The notes under the pieces were generated by a model that saw only the letters and a list, made by a program, of their open reading frames with translations, did not search any database and was not told where the DNA came from. From Cryptomeria japonica (lineage: Eukaryota; Streptophyta; Pinopsida; Cupressales; Cupressaceae), in assembly GCF_030272615.1 (NCBI RefSeq), contig NC_081411.1:152323971-152387970 (forward strand): a stretch of DNA of 64,000 bases, in the 5' to 3' direction. The position numbers and the translations under genes are program-made. Shown one piece after another: positions 58,300 to 64,000 of the stretch (position 1 is the stretch's first letter; the number at the start of each line of letters is the position of its first letter).

Positions 58300-58856
58300 T
58301 CAAGTTGTGTACCAACACTCATCTTGAATACATTTCCATCTATCATCGCACAAATCTTCAAACATTCTATCTTTTATCCAACACCTCTTTTCTATCCTTC
58401 CATCCCTTTCATTCAAACCTTTGCATAAATCCTTCATCTGTGAAATAGGCATTTGTGTCATTTTATCACATACTTGCCCATGCTCAAATCTCATGTTCAG
58501 TCCTTTTCCTAGATATCTATTCATGAAATGATTCAGAATCCAAGGTTGTTCCTCTTTGACATTTTCTTTTGGTTGGGATACACACTCAATCCAGAAAAGA
58601 ACCACTTATCATATCTTGGTACTAACATATTTTGATTACTATATCTCATACACTTAATAGATTTCTCTAAATCATTGTGATCTCTTAAATTGAAGACATG
58701 GTTAGTGAAAAATCTAAAATCTTGCTTCATGGCCACTATAATTATCAAACCCATGTAAGTTTCATCACTTACAAGCCAATGCAAGAAAAATAAAGAGCAA
58801 AAAGAAATATTAAAAGCATGAGCAAGAAAATGAATATCAAGAAAAGAAAAATGCAA
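58300..58856 (-). pseudogene. Antisense coding-like ORF pair in element C
   Basis: Minus-strand frames 58856-58533 (MRYSNQNMLVPRYDKWFFSG within it) and 58605-58300 (PWILNHFMNRYLGKGLNMRF, MKDLCKGLNERDGRIEKRCW) overlap and together look like one protein broken by a frameshift near 58580. Composition is normal and non-repetitive, unlike the rest of element C. It runs antisense to the element in its 3' half, as the PMD gene does in element B. The family is not recognised. Confidence 0.35.
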
Positions 58857-59414
58857 TGAAATGCAATATCAAAATGATTGGCTATGGGAACATGCAAGTA
58901 ACTCCATCAGGGCTATGGACACCTGGCTAGCAATGGAGCAATATTTGTGAGATTACAACAATAACCTCATCGAGGATATGGATGCTTGCTGGTAGTGAGG
59001 CTCTATCCAGAATGCTTTTGAAGTCAAGGTAACTCGTGTAGCTAGCCATGTTGGATTCTGAAGATTACAATGATCATATGAGCCAGAATGAACCCACTTG
59101 CACACACATGGGTAATCAAAGACTAAGTACCTTGGTCCAGTTTGGGATTCTTCTTCCCTTTTGAGTCTACTTCCCAGTTGCTAGAAATGTCAGTTGAATT
59201 TTCCAAAGGTTATAAGTATGGGTTGGGTCTCTATCTTTGAAAAGTTCAGGAACACTTATTCGGGTGGTGCCAAATACTGTGACAATCTTACATATTGTCT
59301 TTTTTTCAAATGGAAACCTCTATACTTGGGGGCAAAGTTCATCCGCTATTTTCTTCCTACCACATCTCCCATTATCCTTCCTCCAATATCCATTACCCTA
59401 TCTAACTTCATCAT
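58857..59414 (+). other. Element C unique noncoding stretch
   Basis: No gene seen. Short words such as GGCTATGG and CTGGCTAGCAATGGAG recur loosely around 58880-59010. Confidence 0.35.
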
Positions 59415-59800
59415 TATCTATGATCTTGCTTCACCTCATCCATATCCTCTAATCCATATCTATTATCCTATCTATTCATTGCTTCTATCATCCAGTCCTA
59501 TCTATGATCTTGCTTCACCTTATCCATATCCTCTAATCCATATCCCTTATCCTATATATTCATTGCTTCTATCATCCAGTCCTATCTACGATCTTGCTTC
59601 ACGTCATCCATATCCTCTAATCCATATCCCTTATCCTATCTATTCATTGCTTCTATCATCTAGTCCTATCTATGATCTTGATTCACCTTATCCATATCCT
59701 CTAATCCATATCCCTTATCCTATCTATTCATGTCTTCCATCATATATCGCTATCTATGATCTTGTTTCTCCTATCCATATCCTATTTTCATCCATATCCC
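59415..59800 (+). repeat. 84-bp tandem repeat, about 4.5 copies
   Basis: The word TATGATCTTG starts units at 59419, 59503, 59587 (TACGATC), 59671 and 59755, exactly 84 bp apart. As 84 is divisible by three, the frame 59194-59979 stays open and reads a 28-residue Tyr/Pro/Ile/Ser-rich repeat (IYDLASPYPYPLIHI within each unit). Confidence 0.9.
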
Positions 59801-60139
59801 CTTATCCATCCTTACTATGGACAAAAAATCTATTTCCACCTCAATGGTTCAGTCATCCATTCATAATGTTCCTTGTCTTGCTATACATTGGGGCAGCCAA
59901 ATACATCTTTCTTCTAATCCAAACACTCAAAAAATTGAAATATCCAAAAACTCAAAAAATCAAAATATCCAAAAAATAAAAATCAAAAAATTGACAAAAT
60001 CAAATAAAAATTGAAAATCAAAACATGAACGCATGGACCATCCATCAAATCAATTCAACAACACGAAAAATCTCAAATTTTGCAATCAAACTAATCACAT
60101 GTCTTGTTAATGAATTCATTACTTGAAATCAACATCAAC

Positions 60140-60375
60140 ATCAAACATGTCTTATACAGGGATAGGTACACTCGAAACCAGACAGATCGGTCTTATACGA
60201 GGTACTCACTCTTTGAAACCAGACATTCCTATCAATCATCGAGTCTTGTTAATCAATCCATCTATTAACATCAACATGTCTTATAAATTGATAGTTACAC
60301 TCGAAACTAGATAGATCGGTCTTATACGGGGTACTCCCTCTTTGAAACCAGACATTTTTATCAATCATCGAACAA
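60140..60375 (+). repeat. 131-bp tandem duplication
   Basis: ATGTCTTATA...GATAG.TACACTCGAAAC.AGA.AGATCGGTCTTATACG.GGTACTC...TTTGAAACCAGACATT occurs at 60147 and 60278. Around it (59800-61090) no gene is seen; 59925-60015 is an A-rich CAAAAAATC-type run. Confidence 0.8.
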
Positions 60376-61091
60376 ATCAAAACAATGACATAGATCAGTA
60401 TGACTACTAGATTTTGTTCTAGTTAGCCTTATCTTTATCAATTGATGGTAGTACATGTTTCACAAATCATATTGTACGTATCATGTCTACCCATCTGAGA
60501 CATCACCAAAAATTAACAAATGCTTATCAATCCTAGACATACTTAGCATAGTCATTGTCCTTGGTTTATATGAATCAGTTTTCCAAATCATATCCCACCA
60601 TGGCTTGGTGATCAGCGTATATATCCATATTGAATTAGTATCAGTAGCAAGGGGCAAAATCTTGGCCTCACTGGGGGCATTTCTTCTTTAGGTTTTTCAA
60701 CATCAGACCAAACACATAGCAAGACAACAAGGATCAGAACAACCAACAAATGACAAACAGCAATGCAAGAAGGCTAGACATCAAGGACTTGAACTGATTT
60801 CAACTAAACAAAGATCTATTTCCAAGATGTTTTAATTGACAAGAATACATTCCAAATAGCATGCATGCTTACTTATGGTTGTTAATTTTTTTATCATATC
60901 TCTTGAGCACCTCCAGGATGTCTTCCAACTAGAGAAGCAAGGAAGGAATGTGATGTTTTATTTGTCTTCTATCTATGAGTGAAGTCTTTTACCATGCAAT
61001 TTTTTCCTATGAAGCAATCAGGTGGCATATCACTGAGGACATTTTGGATTTGTATGGGGCAAAGGTTAACTCTTTTCTATTTACGCAAGCA

Positions 61092-61215
61092 ACACTCAGG
61101 TCATCTTGCTTCAATTATACCTCAATGCTTGTGTCATCTTGCAATATGAAAATCCAGGTAAGTTATACTCAAGTCATTATGGTTCAATTATACCATTATG
61201 CTTGTATCAACTTTC
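61092..61215 (+). repeat. Duplicated 3' motif shared with element B
   Basis: CAGGTCATCTTGCTTCAATT followed by ATACC, and CAAGTCATTATGGTTCAATT followed by ATACC, lie about 70 bp apart. Element B has the same pair in its 3' region in its own sense orientation, with the same flanking CAATGCTTGTG and CTTGCAATAT words. Confidence 0.7.
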
Positions 61216-61699
61216 AATAAATCAAGGCTCGATGATGAAAACAAAGGAAGCACTGGCACTTTGATCACAACATATGGCAACATTGAGAATGAGAATGCAT
61301 ATTAAGCTTTGCATTAGCTGCACATCATTATCATTTTAATCTTGCATTAGGTTTCATATCATTTTGATCTTGCATTAGTATCATTTCATTATCATTATCA
61401 CTATCATAAACATCTCACAACATTATCATCTCATAAATCAAAGCAATACATCATCACATTTTGCTTATCAAAATCATGAATCATACATTCACAACATAAT
61501 CGAAATCAAGAGCATTATTATCTAAGCATGAAATCATCCTCATAGAATCTCATATCGAAACATAATTCATATCATTCATTATTCATCATTGCATCCCTCA
61601 CATGCATATCGATCGCATCATCACAGAATCTTTCTTCACTTTCATATCTTCATCATTCTTCCAAACTATCTTCTATCATTCTTCCAAACTATCTTCTCT

Positions 61700-62030
61700 A
61701 ATGTATTATACAGGATGTATCTTTCCTGAAACCAGATGTTTTGATCAGCTCTTATATAGGATATGTCATTCCTAAAACCAAATGTTTTAATCAGCTCTTC
61801 TACAGGATATATTGTTCCTGAAACCAGGCATTTTGATCAGCTCTTATACAAGATATATCATTCCTGAAACTAGATGCTCGATCATCCATGTCTTATATAG
61901 ATGGTATCATTCCTGAAACCAGACGCTCGATCATCCATGTCTTATATAGACGATATCATTCCTGAAACTAGATGCTCAATCATTCATGTCTTATACAGGA
62001 GGTGTCATACCTAAAACTAGACTCGATCTC
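61700..62030 (+). repeat. Tandem repeat, about 52-54-bp unit, seven copies
   Basis: Each unit has CTTATA(C/T)A(G)GAT.TATCATTCCTGAAACCAGAT followed by GTTTTGATCAG or GCTCGATCATCCATGT. Two sub-families alternate in blocks (first half, second half). 61216-61699 is ATCATCATT-rich simple sequence. Confidence 0.85.
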
Positions 62031-62363
62031 AATCTAATCAATGTAATCAATCATATCAAACCCATGCATGTCGTCACATCCACTCTTCTATCTTTCAAAT
62101 AGCATTCTTCTTCTTTCAAGAGATCATTCATGTCTTTTGTGCACGAACGGTCTCTCAAGGGGGCATTATCATATCAAATCTCGACATCAATTTCATATCA
62201 AATCAATTATTCATATCTAGGGCATCATCAATATCATTCATCAAATATGGGGCATCATATCAACTTTTCAAATCAAATCAATTTTTCATATCGATCAAAT
62301 TTTGGCGACACATCATATCTGACAAGATTTTCTTTGAATCAACATGTGGTCACACATTAACTC

Positions 62364-62377
62364 AAAGAGGGGCAAAA
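62364..62377 (+). promoter_or_regulatory. Element C polypurine tract
   Basis: AAAGAGGGGCAAAA directly precedes TGTAGACACC of the 3' LTR and is identical to the tract of element B. Confidence 0.88.
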
Positions 62378-63759
62378 TGTAGACACCTAAAATTTGCACA
62401 ATGAATTAAGTGAATTTTATTCATTTAATTATTCTTAATTCTTCCAATTAATTAAATTAAGATTTAATTAATATACCCTTCTTCTATCTAAGCCATTTAA
62501 TTAAATTTACATATAATTAAATCCCCCCACTTGCAAAATCCTACAAATGCAAGTTGCAACCACAATTGAAATAAATTAATTTTATTTTAATTAAATTCTA
62601 TTTTCCCCACCCACTTGCAAAATCCTACATCTCCCACTTTCCTCCTAAACCCCCTTCCTAAATTCTTCTAGAACCTATCTAATCCTAATCAATTAGCCTA
62701 AACTCTTCAATCATTCCTTTTCCCTAAATTTGAGGATGTCACTTCTCAAATTTGGAGGAAAGTCTTCCAAAAGCAATAAAGCCTTTATGTCTTCAACAAG
62801 CTAACTTGTTAAGTTCCCCCAAATTTGGAAGGACCCTTACAAATTTGTCCCCAAAGTCTTCCAAACCATTAATGGTTAACTCACCCTTTTGGCATGGTTA
62901 GAGACTTTTTTCCTAACTCAACCTTCATCTAACCCAGGGGTCTCATCAAGCACTTATGGCTTTACCCTTGGTTATCCCTTTAACCCTTGCACAAGAGTTT
63001 ATCCTTTGGGTAAAAGCTTTATCCAATGGATAACCCTAACCTAACCTTAACCCTTACCTTCTAAGGTAACCATGAGGTCTTCTCAAGCATTTAATGCTTC
63101 TTACATCTCCTCTCAAGCAGTCTTATGTTGACAATCGTCACCATTTCATTGGTGAGAATTGTAAACATGGATTGATAGCTTTCAATCCTGGCCCTTGATA
63201 AGATTATCCAATCTTGACCATCCATTGTCCTATTTTCCCTATAAATAGATCCCATTCCTTCTTCAAAACAATCAAGTCTTTGTGCATCAAATTTATAGTC
63301 TCATAACATTAAGCATATTATCTCTTTGATAGAATAACATTTAAGATCATTTTGATAGCATTATAATCTTAGATATATCATGTTAATCTCATATCATGTT
63401 AGCTTTATCTTAACATCATTTTCATACTAATTCAAGCTTCATATCAATATCTTGCATCCTATCATCATCTAGTTTCATATCTAAATCATCACTAGGATCT
63501 TGGTTGCATTCCATTTAGTTCTTAGAATCATAAATCACGTTCTTTAGGTTGTCATCTTAAAGAATCAAGTGCTCTTCCAAGCTAAGAGCCACCTCGAATC
63601 TTGAAGATCCTTGGAGATAGAGGAACATGGAACTATTGTAAAGAGTTTAGATTCATTTAACTTGCTTTATTTGGATTTTTAACCTCTAATGCAATATTTC
63701 ATGTGTGTGTTTGAGATGTTTCCTCCTATTGTAGGCTGACACCACATTTCTAGCATACA
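62378..63759 (+). repeat. Element C 3' LTR
   Basis: A 1382-bp copy of 52978-54409 lacking the 50-bp AT-rich unit, with TATAAATA at 63240-63247 and the end TAGCATACA. Target duplication CATAG follows at 63760-63764. Confidence 0.93.
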
Positions 63760-63764
63760 CATAG

Positions 63765-64000
63765 CACAAAGTTTTATCAAGCCCATCCATTTTGATTTGA
63801 TCCAGTGTCCTTATCTAGGCTTATGATTGGTCAGTATCAATGTCTTTCTCGTTTGATTACCAATCCTTGTACATATGTTTTCTCTCCTGGTCATTATACA
63901 TATTTTGGACCTCACTTGGGGGCAAATCCCTTGTCATGATTGTGATATTTTGCCAAGATCAAGAACTCAATTAAAAGTACAATAGAGAGACAAACTAGAT
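63765..64000 (+). other. Element D 3' noncoding, after element C
   Basis: Continuation of 52972. No gene. TCACTTGGGGGCAAAT at about 63913 is a polypurine-like word, but no LTR start follows within the window. Confidence 0.45.

Larger units (their letters stand above)
52978..63759 (+). mobile_element. Element C: gene-less LTR retrotransposon (LARD-like), relative of B
   Basis: LTRs of 1432 and 1382 bp, exact target duplication CATAG (52973-52977 and 63760-63764), primer site, polypurine tract and about 8 kb of internal sequence are present. No gag, protease, RT or integrase motif is seen in any frame. Leader and 3' modules are shared with element B. It fits a large retrotransposon derivative mobilised by proteins of a relative. 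LTR similarity indicates a fairly recent insertion, after element D. Confidence 0.9.
42601..64000 (+). mobile_element. Element D: decayed Ty3/Gypsy element, hosts element C
   Basis: On the + strand the order is gag (44612-47924), protease (47928-), a G-patch-like segment, RT, RNase H and integrase (to 52784), then noncoding sequence interrupted by element C (52978-63759) and resuming at 63765. The left end is uncertain and the right end is outside the window. Numerous stops and frameshifts show long inactivity. Domain order and knuckle type suggest a Tat-like or related Gypsy lineage. Confidence 0.75.

Noticed and set aside
1-64000. tRNA, rRNA, microRNA hairpin or organelle insert
   Set aside because: No cloverleaf, rRNA core or known plastid or mitochondrial gene segment was recognised by eye; a covariance-model search was not possible.

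Overview
The window looks like repeat-dense intergenic DNA from a large plant nuclear genome. It is AT-rich, filled with nested LTR retrotransposons in several states of decay, and shows no intact host gene, tRNA or rRNA that I could support. A conifer or other gymnosperm is my best guess, from the very long LTRs and the layered, slowly decaying insertions. That is inference; nothing in the sequence proves the species.

Layout. (A) 229-11139 is a Copia-type element on the + strand with an 866/875-bp LTR pair, a GGAAA target duplication, a tRNA-Met-type primer site and a zinc-knuckle gag remnant. It has no recognisable protease, integrase or reverse transcriptase; a long ORF of unknown function occupies that space. 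Its 5' LTR is split by a 4174-bp LTR-like insertion (1087-5260, duplication TTGGA). (B) 14681-28816 is a Ty3/Gypsy-type element on the - strand with two 1046-bp LTRs and an ATAAG duplication. It keeps protease, RNase H and integrase remnants, has lost almost all of reverse transcriptase and recognisable capsid, and carries a decayed plant-mobile-domain (MAIN/MAIL-like) gene in antisense between pol and its 3' LTR. (E) 34392-41944 is a degraded element with a truncated 5' LTR and a complete 3' LTR, split by a 1151-bp solo LTR (37160-38310, duplication TTCAC). (F) 41945-42600 is a protease fragment of a further Gypsy element. (D) about 42.6-64 kb is a decayed Gypsy element on the + strand with gag, protease, G-patch-like segment, RT, RNase H and integrase. 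(C) 52978-63759 is inserted in D just after its integrase (duplication CATAG). It has full LTRs, primer site and polypurine tract but no gag or pol.

B and C are relatives. They share an identical polypurine tract, the same type of primer site, a duplicated 3' noncoding motif, and a roughly 580-bp leader module. In both, that module is bracketed by two arrays of about 21-nt-spaced words, although the words differ between the elements. C therefore reads as a non-autonomous partner in which the noncoding modules were kept and the genes were lost. This architecture is the most interesting signal in the window.

Between the elements lie broken minus-strand reading frames. Both A and B landed inside open frames that become continuous again once the element and one duplication copy are removed (1-228 with 11145-11215; 28822-29379 with 13790-14675). 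Two distantly related minus-strand ORFs (31184-31690, 32954-33370) sit among dispersed copies of a short repeat. All coordinates of homology come from reading by eye; no alignment or database search was run.
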